Part shown: in pieces, positions 34,260-42,444 of the stretch | Position numbering within the stretch: position 1 is the first letter of the stretch | How the letters are laid out: every line of letters begins with the position of its first letter | Assembly (NCBI GenBank): GCA_020847045.1 | Contig: JADLCT010000059.1 | Span: forward strand, 1-64,000 | From: Bryobacterales bacterium | Lineage (GTDB): Bacteria; Acidobacteriota; Terriglobia; Bryobacterales; Bryobacteraceae | Reading direction: 5' to 3' | DNA: 64,000 bases | Program-made: the position numbers and the translations under genes | Notes under the pieces: generated by a model | Seen by the model: the letters and a program-made list of their open reading frames with translations, nothing else | What the model was told of the DNA's origin: nothing | The model's database searches: none

Positions 34260-34826
34260 TTAAAATCTGATGCGCGCCTGGAACAGGAGAAATCGCATCG
34301 TGCTCGACGTATTGTTTGTCACGCGCCCGAAGTTGGTTGAGATCGGGTCGCGGTTGGGCGCCTCGAATTGTGAGCGGTTGGCCGCGTTCAGGGCATCCAT
34401 GCGCAGTTGCAGCGTTAAGCGTTCGGTAAGCAGGAAATCGCGCTGGATGTTGGCGTCGATGCGATTCAGTCCGTCGCCGCGCGAGCCATCAACACGCGTC
34501 GGGAACACGCGTGCCTGAAACGCCGCCGGAGTGCGCTGTGCGTTGCGCTCAAATCCAGTGGTGTTGAACCAGCGGTCCAGAGTCCGTTCGCCGGAGTTGA
34601 TCGCGGAAAGGTCACCGGTGTAGAAAAGGTTGCCCAAGTCCAGCAGGGCGCCGGGCTGCCACTCAAAGGTGCCGGCCCGTTGCCAGCCGGCGAGAATCGC
34701 GCCGAGTGCGCCCGACTGCACAAATGCGCGGCCCTTCCCAAAGGGCAACTCACAGATACCGGTAGCGGCAACCCGGTGCGGAACGCCGAAGTTGCTTTGC
34801 TGCCAACTGGGCAGTGAACCGCGCCA
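34260..34826 (-). pseudogene. C-terminal fragment of an Oar-like TonB-dependent receptor
   Basis: The reverse frame reads WQQSNFGVPHRV, then ELPFGKGRAFVQSGALGAIL, then GWQRAGTFEWQPG, LQLRMDALNAANRSQFEAP and ends FLLFQARIRF, the typical beta-barrel end of Acidobacteria Oar-like receptors with a terminal aromatic. An in-frame TGA at 34827-34829 precedes it and similarity stops there, where the integrase remnant starts on the other strand. Only ~190 of >1000 residues remain. It is the former upstream partner of the PHP-like protein, decapitated by an insertion or deletion. Confidence 0.75.
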
Positions 34827-34828
34827 TC

Positions 34829-35216
34829 ATGCGTTACGCTGTCAAACGAAAAGAGCTCCCCGCCGAGAACCTTGTGATGTTCCGAGAGCGCCTCAAGCTG
34901 CAAAAGCCACGGTGCGAGGCGTTTTCGCCGAAGGAGTGCCGCGGCCGGCATACCTTTGCCCGAGGCTGGATTAAGGCTGCGCCTAACGAGTGGAGCAGAT
35001 GGCATCGCAGGGCCGTGTACAACATCATGCTGCTATAGGCACACATACGCGACGTTCCGCGGGATGGTGAACATGAACGTGCATGATCTTGCGGAACAGA
35101 TGGGTGCCTCACCTACGATGATCAAGGAACACTACAGCCATGTCACGCCGCCGGACACGGCGCGTCGCATCCTGAACGGAATGCCCGGTGGGGAGTTCAA
35201 GCCCGGCGAAAAGGCT
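34829..35216 (+). pseudogene. Tyrosine recombinase (phage-type integrase) remnant with internal deletion
   Basis: The first frame (34829-35038) reads MRYAVKRKELPAENLVMFRE and ends AVYNIMLL at a TAG; it resembles the N-terminal core-binding half of phage-type integrases. A second frame one base off starts at the same point (35031) with CYRHTYATFRGM, then VHDLAEQMGASPTMIKEHYS and HV, the catalytic C-terminus with the RHxxxT arginine/histidine and the YxH tyrosine. The middle section with the first catalytic arginine is missing. Deletion and frameshift make it non-functional. Similarity fades near 35216. Confidence 0.75.
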
Positions 35217-35285
35217 GGCGGCACACCCGCTGAAGCTGTCTACGGTGCGCCCTTCGATACCGGCTGGTACCGCCCGTCATGCAGC

Positions 35286-35432
35286 CTACCGCTTGTCCTT
35301 GCAATCAAGCTCCTGACGGATTTCACGCTGCCAGTTCTGCCGCCGCAGGGTACTGCTCTTCTTCTTCGCGACCTTCTTGCGGCCCCAGAACGCGCCTTGA
35401 CCGCGCTTCGGGCCTGCGTGCTCTGTTTTCAT
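35286..35432 (-). CDS. Small basic protein, 48 residues
   Basis: A minus-strand gene too short for usual gene finders. It starts MKTEHAGPKRGQGAFW, continues with a lysine-rich run (KKVAKKK) and ends ELDCKDKR. A GGGAG ribosome-binding site lies 9 bases before the ATG at 35432. Small proteins beginning MKTEHAG(A/P)K occur scattered in bacteria and on mobile elements; I recall the pattern but cannot name a function. Its highly basic composition suggests nucleic-acid or ribosome contact. It lies just beyond the integrase remnant. Confidence 0.6.
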   Translation of the reverse strand: MKTEHAGPKRGQGAFWGRKKVAKKKSSTLRRQNWQREIRQELDCKDKR

Positions 35433-35823
35433 GAGTCCATTCTCCCAGAGTCAAGACGGATTTGTTTGTGTGTTCGTTTCTTGATTGAACCAGAGAAAGA
35501 AGGCGGATTCTCTTGCGAAACCCCGTCAGCGTCTCACGGTTTCAGCGTACGGTTTCGCCGCTCAGCCAGCGCGCGGCTGACATTCTGCAGCGAAGCTTCC
35601 GCGAGCGGAAGAGCCGTCGAGGCCTGACGTCCGCACCTCCCCCCGCCGCACACCCCCAGCCTCCCGGAATGCCTATTCGCTTGGGCGAAATGCGGACTTC
35701 TTAATTTGCTGTGAAATTGGCGTGCATGGGCTTGCATTCCGTGGGAAACCTACTGTATGCTCCCACGTGCAAGGGCGATGCACCGCCCAACGTTTCCTTT
35801 CTGGGGTTAGGAGTCACGCTGCA
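35433..35823. other. Promoter region of the Oar-like receptor, no gene supported
   Basis: Short open frames only. A sigma70-like pair can be read: TTGCAT at 35732-35737 and TATGCT at 35756-35761 with an 18-base spacer, about 60 bases before the receptor start. Nothing else is recognised. Confidence 0.4.
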
Positions 35824-38800
35824 ATGCTCAAGAAGCTCTGGACGTTACTCTTTCTTGCTGGCGCTGGGTACGCCCAAACCACTGGTACCGCGACGCTGGT
35901 AGGAAATCTCACAGACAACACGGGGGCCCTGGTTCCTGGCGCAACCGTCACCGTAGTCAACACACAAACCCAATTCACATCGAACACGCAGACCTCGCCG
36001 GAAGGCGCCTATTACGTGCCCAACCTGATTCCCGGGACGTACCGCCTGACGATCGAAGCGCAAGGTTTCAAGAAATACGTTCGCGAGGGCATCATCCTGC
36101 GCACCAGTGAACAGCCTCGTATCGACGTGCAACTGGAGGTGGGCGCGATCACCGAGTCCATCCAAGTCTCCGGTTCGGCGCCACTGCTCGAAACCGAAAC
36201 AACCTCCACCGGGCAGATTCTCGAAGGCGAAACGATCGTCAAGATTCCGGTTCTGCAGAAGTACGCCTTTCGCATCCTTCTCTACCTGCCGTCAACCTCG
36301 AACATTAACGGTCAGCACGTCGTTGGACAACGGGAACGCTCAATGGGATATACGCTCGACGGCGTTGGCGGCAAGGAGCCGGTTCGTTCCATGATCGGAT
36401 CGACGAATCAAGTCACCTCCACGACGATCGACGCCCTCCAGGAGGTGAAGCTCTTCACCACGGGCATGCCCGCCGAATTTGGCCACTCGGCCGGCGGCCT
36501 GCTCTCCACTGTGTTCAAGAGCGGAACGAACACCTGGCACGGTTCCGCGGAAGACCGCTATATCCAGAAGGCGCTCATCCATCGCACCTACCTGGAACAG
36601 TTGGCCCGCAAGAATCCCTTCAGCTATCACGAGATGTCGGCCACCATGGGCGGCCCCGTCTACATTCCCAAAATCTATAACGGCAAGGACAAGACGTTCT
36701 GGTTCTTCGGCTTCCAGCGCCATCATGAAAAAGGTGGTGAAACCGCGACGCTCGCCGTGCCCTCCCCCGAGATGCTGGGCGGCAATTTCGCCTTCCCCGG
36801 CGCCAACCCTATCTTCGATCCCGCCACCACGGCGCAAAGTCCGGCGGGCGAATGGTCGCGTCAGCCGTTTGCCGGCAACCAGATTCCCACCAGCCGCTTC
36901 GATCCCGTATTCAAGAACTTCCTCAGCAACAATCCATACACGCCGCAGAACCAGAATCCGGCGCTTATCAACTACAACGCAGCGTCCGGTCCGACAAACA
37001 ACCTGGTTTCCCCCACGAACTACCGTTCGTGGCGCACACGGTACGATGCCAAGATTGATCACCAGTTTGCCCCGAGCCACCGCATGTTCGGACGTTACTC
37101 TCATGTGCGCCACCGTTCCTGGCGTGACCGCCTTTCACCAGAAATCGCCTGGACCGAATATGACTGGCGCGCTGTGAAGATTCCTATCGACCAGCGGAAC
37201 GTAGTCATCTCGGATACTTACACGTTCAGCCCGTCGCTCATCAACGAGATGAGGCTTGGATACAACCGAAGAAAGGGAACGACCAGCCCCTTGACCATCG
37301 GGGAAGGTTGGGCCAGCAAACTCGGCATTCCCGGCGTTAGCAACGAAAATTTCCCTTACTGGCAGTCCTGCAACAATCAGTCGACCTGTACAGGTGGCTC
37401 TATGTTCTACCGCCAAGCTGACTTATCGCGCACCTCAGAGGTGTCCGAAGATTTTACGTTCCAGGAGAACCTCACGAAGATTATCCGGAACCACACACTT
37501 AAGGTCGGGTATGAAACCATTCGCACGCGCTTCAACTCGCTGGTGGCTGCGACACCGTCTGGAACCTATCGTTTTGGCGCCACAGATTTTCCGTTTCGCC
37601 AGAACACTGGAATCGGATTCGCCGCGTTCGCCCTCGGCTCAGTAAGTCAGGCGGAATTCACGCAGGCAATGACGACCTGGCTGCCACGGTGGTGGTCACA
37701 CGCCTTTTACATTCAGGACGACTTCAAGATCAAGAGGAACCTTACGCTGAACCTCGGTCTGCGCTGGAGCTACGAATCACCGTTTAACACCAAATACGGG
37801 CTTCAGTCGCAATTCAGCCCGACCGCCACCGACCCGATTACCGGCCGTATGGGCGCGATCACGCACCCATCCGGCGCACTGGCCTCTCGCGACTTGAACA
37901 ACTTCCAGCCTCGTCTCGGACTGGCGTGGCAAATCAAGCCGAACCTGGTGTTCCGGTCGTCATTCGGGTTGATCACCCAGGACCTGTTTACGAATGGCGC
38001 CAACCAGAATTTCGAAGAGTACTTTGCTACCGCCAGTGTCCAGCAGGTTCCAGGCAACCCAAGCCCGGCGTTCTATCTGAGCCGGGGGCCCGGAAACATC
38101 CGGTTCAACATCAGCCCGGATGGCTCGGTGCCCTTTGTCGGTACGAACTATGGCGCGCGCAACGCGTCGTGGTTCGACCCGAATATGAGGATGCCTTACA
38201 TCATGAACTGGTCCGGTGGCTTTCAATGGAACTTCACTGCGAACTGGCTCTTTGAGGCCATCTATCAGGGATCGCGCGGCGTCCGCCTGCTCAATAACTG
38301 GGACATAAACCAGATTCCGCTCAATATTTCGACCGACCCGAATGTTCTACGGTCGATTTTTGCGGCGCCACAGAACTTCAAGCCGTACCCTCAGTTTGGT
38401 GCGATTCAGCATTACTCCAACTACGGCGACAACTCCTATCACGGCGCCACTTGGCGAGTGGAAAAGCGCTACTCCCACGGCCTCGTCCTGAACGCCTTCT
38501 ACACCTTCTCCAAAGCGATTAACAACGGCGATAACGACGGCGGCGTCAGCGGTATCACCTTTTACAACCGCGCCTTGGAGAAGGGTCGCGCAAATTATGA
38601 TATCCGCCACCGCTTCGTCTCGGTCATGACCTACGAACTCCCCTTCGGGCGGGGAAAGAGGTTCCTGGGCAATTCGAACAAGGTTGTGGATAGTATCCTC
38701 GGCGGCTGGAACTTCGCTTATACGCAGACCTTCCAGTCGGGTCCTCCGCAGACCATCAGCTTTGCCGGCAGTCCGAACCAGTACCTGCCTGGTGCGACCC

Positions 38801-39207
38801 GGCCGAATCTCGTGGCTGGCATCGATCCCATCACACCTAACTGGAACATCGGTCCGAACCGTTTCCCGACGCAGGCGCAGGTGCCGTACCTGAATGTTGC
38901 GGCCTTCGCCTACCCGGCGGCATTCACAGCCGGAACGATGGGCCGCAATGTCCTCGAGATGCCTGGCATCACGTGGCCGCAATTTTCGCTCTCGAAGGAA
39001 TGGCGGATCTATGAAAGTCTCCGCTTCATCCTCCGTTGGGACGCGAACAATCCGTTCAAGAGCCCGAATTTCGGGGCGCCTGACAGCACGTTTAACCTGC
39101 AGAACCTGGCGAGCTTTGGCCGCGTGGGCACGGCCACGCGAGGCGGATTCTCCGATATCGGCACGGCCCAGCCGAACCACCTGCTCGTGTTCCGGCTCGA
39201 ATGGTAG
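35824..39207 (+). CDS. Oar-like TonB-dependent receptor with carboxypeptidase-regulatory domain
   Basis: 1127 residues; the ATG at 35824 follows AGGAG and starts a signal peptide (MLKKLWTLLFLAGAGYAQ). Residues ~20-105 are the carboxypeptidase-regulatory-like beta sandwich (LTDNTGALVPGATVTVVN, PEGAYYVPNLIPGTYRLTIE). A plug domain follows (ALQEVKLFTTGMPAEFGHSAGG near 230), then the beta-barrel, with repeated NLGLRWSYE-type strands, to the C-terminal FRLEW. These outer membrane receptors in Acidobacteria import oligosaccharides or release proteins; the ligand is unknown. No SusD partner lies next to it. It opens the glycan-related region. Confidence 0.92.
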   Translation: MLKKLWTLLFLAGAGYAQTTGTATLVGNLTDNTGALVPGATVTVVNTQTQFTSNTQTSPEGAYYVPNLIPGTYRLTIEAQGFKKYVREGIILRTSEQPRIDVQLEVGAITESIQVSGSAPLLETETTSTGQILEGETIVKIPVLQKYAFRILLYLPSTSNINGQHVVGQRERSMGYTLDGVGGKEPVRSMIGSTNQVTSTTIDALQEVKLFTTGMPAEFGHSAGGLLSTVFKSGTNTWHGSAEDRYIQKALIHRTYLEQLARKNPFSYHEMSATMGGPVYIPKIYNGKDKTFWFFGFQRHHEKGGETATLAVPSPEMLGGNFAFPGANPIFDPATTAQSPAGEWSRQPFAGNQIPTSRFDPVFKNFLSNNPYTPQNQNPALINYNAASGPTNNLVSPTNYRSWRTRYDAKIDHQFAPSHRMFGRYSHVRHRSWRDRLSPEIAWTEYDWRAVKIPIDQRNVVISDTYTFSPSLINEMRLGYNRRKGTTSPLTIGEGWASKLGIPGVSNENFPYWQSCNNQSTCTGGSMFYRQADLSRTSEVSEDFTFQENLTKIIRNHTLKVGYETIRTRFNSLVAATPSGTYRFGATDFPFRQNTGIGFAAFALGSVSQAEFTQAMTTWLPRWWSHAFYIQDDFKIKRNLTLNLGLRWSYESPFNTKYGLQSQFSPTATDPITGRMGAITHPSGALASRDLNNFQPRLGLAWQIKPNLVFRSSFGLITQDLFTNGANQNFEEYFATASVQQVPGNPSPAFYLSRGPGNIRFNISPDGSVPFVGTNYGARNASWFDPNMRMPYIMNWSGGFQWNFTANWLFEAIYQGSRGVRLLNNWDINQIPLNISTDPNVLRSIFAAPQNFKPYPQFGAIQHYSNYGDNSYHGATWRVEKRYSHGLVLNAFYTFSKAINNGDNDGGVSGITFYNRALEKGRANYDIRHRFVSVMTYELPFGRGKRFLGNSNKVVDSILGGWNFAYTQTFQSGPPQTISFAGSPNQYLPGATRPNLVAGIDPITPNWNIGPNRFPTQAQVPYLNVAAFAYPAAFTAGTMGRNVLEMPGITWPQFSLSKEWRIYESLRFILRWDANNPFKSPNFGAPDSTFNLQNLASFGRVGTATRGGFSDIGTAQPNHLLVFRLEW

Positions 39208-39223
39208 CTGTGTGATTGCGCGA

Positions 39224-39248
39224 GGGACAGGCGGTCAATGCCTGTCCC
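39224..39248 (+). terminator. Hairpin between convergent genes, terminator-like without T-tract
   Basis: A 9-pair perfect stem (GGGACAGGC and its complement, loop of 7) lies 17 bases after the receptor stop and 26 bases before the end of the convergent gene. No T-run follows on either strand, so termination by it is uncertain. Confidence 0.45.
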
Positions 39249-39273
39249 CCGCCGCTACCCAAAAGGAACGAAC

Positions 39274-41151
39274 TTAATGGCTCTTCGGAAACCAGCCCCG
39301 ATCCCAAGGCTGCGCGAGCGTTGGAGGATTCACGTAACGCGCCATCTTGAACCGCAGGCGCGCGCCGCTTCCCGGCTCCAGGCGAACGGTTAGCAGCGGA
39401 CCAGCGATAGACCGCATTACTCCGTTCACTTCCACCTCGTCGAAACGGTGCTCTCCATAGCCGCCGGCTTGCACGATCACGGTCCGCGCATCCGCCGCGT
39501 TTACGTTCACCAGCGTTACCGTGGCCGCATTGGCATCCAATTTTTCCACTAGGGCGCCAACATCCTGCGGAAGCCCCGCGCGTTTCTCAGCCGGGTCGAA
39601 ATAGCGGAAGCGGGCGTGCAAGCTCCAGATGTTGCCTGCGAGGTAAGCTCCCATCGTCAGGTTCGTCAGCGTCTGCGTCGCCGCGGGATTCATGCCCATC
39701 AGGTAATCCGCCAGGCGCGTGTCGGGGGTCGTGGGATCGGTCTCGATCTCGCGTATGGTCTTGCTGACTTCCGCGAGGTCAGCTTGCAACGACCGCACGG
39801 GGAACTCCGCGTCCTGACCTTCCAGGTATCCAACGAATCCGCGTTTGGGGATGCGCTCCAGATCCTTGCGGTCCATCGACCACATGTAAATTTCTGTCAG
39901 CCGGTCCGTGAATAGGTTGGGCGTGTAGTGATACCAGGACGGAGCGCCGTTTGTCTTGTAGCCCTTCGGGTCGCCGTACATCTGCGGCAATAATGTTCTG
40001 CCGTTCTCGACCTTTTTCTGCGCGTAGAGATTGTCCATTTGCCTGCGTAACACGCCAATGAAACTCTGATCGCCCGTCAGCAGAAGCGCATTGGCGAATC
40101 CAGGCCAGGAGCCGGCCGTAAAGGTGTTGCGGCTTGCCGTCTCCTCCAACTCACCATCGAAAATCGTGAAGTTCCAGCCATAGGTGCCTTTCCACCACTG
40201 GCCGTTATACTCGCCGCCCGGCTTCCCATCGAGACCAACGTTTGTGGGGATATTACCGCCACATTGTTCGGTGCGCTGCTTCCAGGCGCCAACATACTCG
40301 GCCACCCAGTCCCTGTACTTGGCCTGCCCTGTCAGCGCGAAGGCGTTCACGGCGAGCCCCGTGGTGGCTAGGTTGAGCGGATGGTCGCCCACGCTGTCGA
40401 GATAGTCTGCGCAATGGGCAAGCATCTTCGGGTAGTAAGCATTTAGGTCGAGTAGCTTGCCGCGCCCCGCTTTGTTGTGAAGCAGGTGAAAGCTGCCTGG
40501 GACGGGATCGCCAACCCAGTCATATGTGGTCGCCTTATGCAGCATGGGCCCTTTGCTGCCGGTCCAGATGCTCTTGATCAGTTTGTTCACCGGGTCGTAA
40601 TTCCGTGCCTCCGGATCTTCATTCATGTACATTCCGGCGAATCGCGTCATGCGCTCCCGCAGGAACGGGCTCTTGGGATCCGCAAGTCCCAAAAACATGA
40701 GTGCTCGAATGCCCTCGCCCGTGTGGAACCAGTCCGACTGTGTGATGAACTCCTTGTAGTAGGCGCCGTTCTCCGCGAGTTTGGTCAGCTTCGTGCGCAA
40801 CCCGCCGTACTGTTTGTAATGACCTTCGAGCGCCCGGCGATAGTCATCAAGCACGCGCTGAGATCCACCCAGCGAATATAGGAGCGTCCAGTTGTAGAAC
40901 GTTTCAATGGCATCATCTGGGCCGTCGAGGGTGCCCCAGCGCATCGTGTGCAGCAGGTAGCCGCGCTCGTCGACATACTTCGAAGCGAAGCGCTCGCAAG
41001 CGGTCGAGGTGTCGCGTAGCAGTTGCCGCTCCAGCAGCGCCCACAAAGGCGGTGGCATCGCGCTATCGATGACCACTGTTGGTTCAGCCGCATACGCGGC
41101 GGTGGCGAGCAGGCCGGCTAGCAGGAGTTGAGGAAGTGGGCGGGCATTCAT
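39274..41151 (-). CDS. Secreted protein with six-hairpin glycosidase-like fold, function unknown
   Basis: 625 residues starting with a signal peptide (MNARPLPQLLLAGLLATAAY). The sequence is rich in helical repeats with conserved aromatic patches (THSDWFHTGEGIRALMFLGL-like near residue 137, WWKGTYGWNFTIFDGELEET near 308, GAPSWYHYTPNLFTDRL near 390). This pattern fits an (alpha/alpha)6 barrel as in glycan lyases or glycosidases. The C-terminal ~90 residues are beta-rich (LVNVNAADARTVIVQAGGYG). No CAZy family is certain. It is convergent with the receptor gene and likely acts outside the cell on sugars or uronates. Confidence 0.6.
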   Translation of the reverse strand: MNARPLPQLLLAGLLATAAYAAEPTVVIDSAMPPPLWALLERQLLRDTSTACERFASKYVDERGYLLHTMRWGTLDGPDDAIETFYNWTLLYSLGGSQRVLDDYRRALEGHYKQYGGLRTKLTKLAENGAYYKEFITQSDWFHTGEGIRALMFLGLADPKSPFLRERMTRFAGMYMNEDPEARNYDPVNKLIKSIWTGSKGPMLHKATTYDWVGDPVPGSFHLLHNKAGRGKLLDLNAYYPKMLAHCADYLDSVGDHPLNLATTGLAVNAFALTGQAKYRDWVAEYVGAWKQRTEQCGGNIPTNVGLDGKPGGEYNGQWWKGTYGWNFTIFDGELEETASRNTFTAGSWPGFANALLLTGDQSFIGVLRRQMDNLYAQKKVENGRTLLPQMYGDPKGYKTNGAPSWYHYTPNLFTDRLTEIYMWSMDRKDLERIPKRGFVGYLEGQDAEFPVRSLQADLAEVSKTIREIETDPTTPDTRLADYLMGMNPAATQTLTNLTMGAYLAGNIWSLHARFRYFDPAEKRAGLPQDVGALVEKLDANAATVTLVNVNAADARTVIVQAGGYGEHRFDEVEVNGVMRSIAGPLLTVRLEPGSGARLRFKMARYVNPPTLAQPWDRGWFPKSH

Positions 41152-41178
41152 GTTGGCGTCCCCTGTGGAGACGCCATT

Positions 41179-42444
41179 CTATCGCGAGGGGCCGCGCTTT
41201 ACCAGAAGCGCATAGCTGCCCGCCCCGATCAGGAGCAAAGCCGCGACAGCCTGCATGGGTGCTTCATAGCTGCCCGTCTTGCCGATCAGCCAGCCCGTCA
41301 GTATGGGCGCGGCAACTCCTGCGAGATTGCTCGCCATGTTCTGTAAACCGCCGATGCGTCCAATGGAGCCGCCCGGTACGACGGTTTGAGTGAGGGCCCA
41401 ATAGTTGGCCGTCGCCACGCCGAGCCCGGCGAGCGAGAAGATGGCGAAAAACAGCGCCCATCCGTCCGACGGCGCATAAGCTCCGAATAATTCCGTTGAG
41501 GCCAGCACCATCCCCGCCATCGTGAAGGCGCGCCGGACCTTCAGTGGGTCGCCGCCGCGGCGGATGAGTGCGTCGGCGAACCATCCGCATGCAATTGCGC
41601 TTACCGCCATGCCGGCGAAGCTGAACATCGTGAAAATACCCATCATCTGCAAGGGTAGGCGCCTCTGCTCTTTGAAGTAAGAGGGCAGCCAGGTGAGGCT
41701 GTAGTAGAGACAGCAGCTATAGGCGAACGTGCCAATGAGAATTCCCCAGATGGCTGGACTCCTAAACAATCCCCAGAACGAATCTCCACTGCTGGCCGGC
41801 TTTTCCGCGGCAACTTGCACCGTTTCGCTTCCTGGTACAAGGATCATCCATGGCACGAACCAGATCAGGCCCATCATGCCGGTGACCAGAAACATGCTCT
41901 GCCATCCGTATTGCGCGATGAGCCACGCGGCGGCCGGCGCTCCGATAGCCGGCCCGATCTTCGTCCCCGACATATAGATCCCCATCGCCAGTCCGCGCTG
42001 GCTTTCGCCGATGTTCATGCGGATCCAGCGAAGACTCGCCGGCGCGACCGTCGCCTCGCCTGCTCCCAGCAGCAGCCGGAGAATGAAGAGTTGCGTGAGA
42101 GACACCGAGTAGCCAGTGGCCGCCGAAATCGCGCTCCAGAACAAAAAACTGATCGCGTAGGGATACTTCACGCCGAACCGGTCCACCATCCAGCCGGCCG
42201 GTACTTGCAGCAACGCATACGACCAGAAGAAGGCCGAGTTCATGAGTCCGCGCTGGCTGTCCGTGAGAGAAAAGAAGGAGCGGAACTCCGGAACGGCGAT
42301 GGCTATGGAAAGCGAGGTGCGGTCAATGTAGGCAATCACCATGCCGAGACACAGCAATCCCACGATCGACCAGCGGCGTGCTGATCCGATGCCGGAGGCG
42401 GTTTTGGAAGTTTCGGGTTGTATCGCTCTATAATGCCTTAACAA
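41179..42444 (-). CDS. MFS transporter, ACS (anion:cation symporter) type
   Basis: 421 residues with 12 hydrophobic segments. The start is TTG at 42444 (no ATG gives a complete first helix). The first helix and loop read MVIAYIDRTSLSIAIAVPEF, typical of ACS members; the loop motif after helix 2 is QVPAGWMVDRFGVKYP and helix 4 has LGAGEATVAPASLRWI. ACS transporters carry hexuronates, galactonate and other sugar acids. It is divergent from, and shares its first base with, the metallohydrolase gene at 42444. This arrangement suggests the catabolic genes use its substrate. Confidence 0.85.
   Translation of the reverse strand: MLRHYRAIQPETSKTASGIGSARRWSIVGLLCLGMVIAYIDRTSLSIAIAVPEFRSFFSLTDSQRGLMNSAFFWSYALLQVPAGWMVDRFGVKYPYAISFLFWSAISAATGYSVSLTQLFILRLLLGAGEATVAPASLRWIRMNIGESQRGLAMGIYMSGTKIGPAIGAPAAAWLIAQYGWQSMFLVTGMMGLIWFVPWMILVPGSETVQVAAEKPASSGDSFWGLFRSPAIWGILIGTFAYSCCLYYSLTWLPSYFKEQRRLPLQMMGIFTMFSFAGMAVSAIACGWFADALIRRGGDPLKVRRAFTMAGMVLASTELFGAYAPSDGWALFFAIFSLAGLGVATANYWALTQTVVPGGSIGRIGGLQNMASNLAGVAAPILTGWLIGKTGSYEAPMQAVAALLLIGAGSYALLVKRGPSR
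42429..42434 (+). promoter_or_regulatory. Candidate -10 box TATAAT for the metallohydrolase operon
   Basis: An exact TATAAT lies 9 bases before the ATG at 42444; a start of transcription about 7 bases downstream would leave an almost leaderless mRNA. No ribosome-binding site is seen between. A -35 match is weak (TTGGAA at 42404, spacer 19). The box sits inside the first codons of the divergent MFS gene. Confidence 0.5.
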
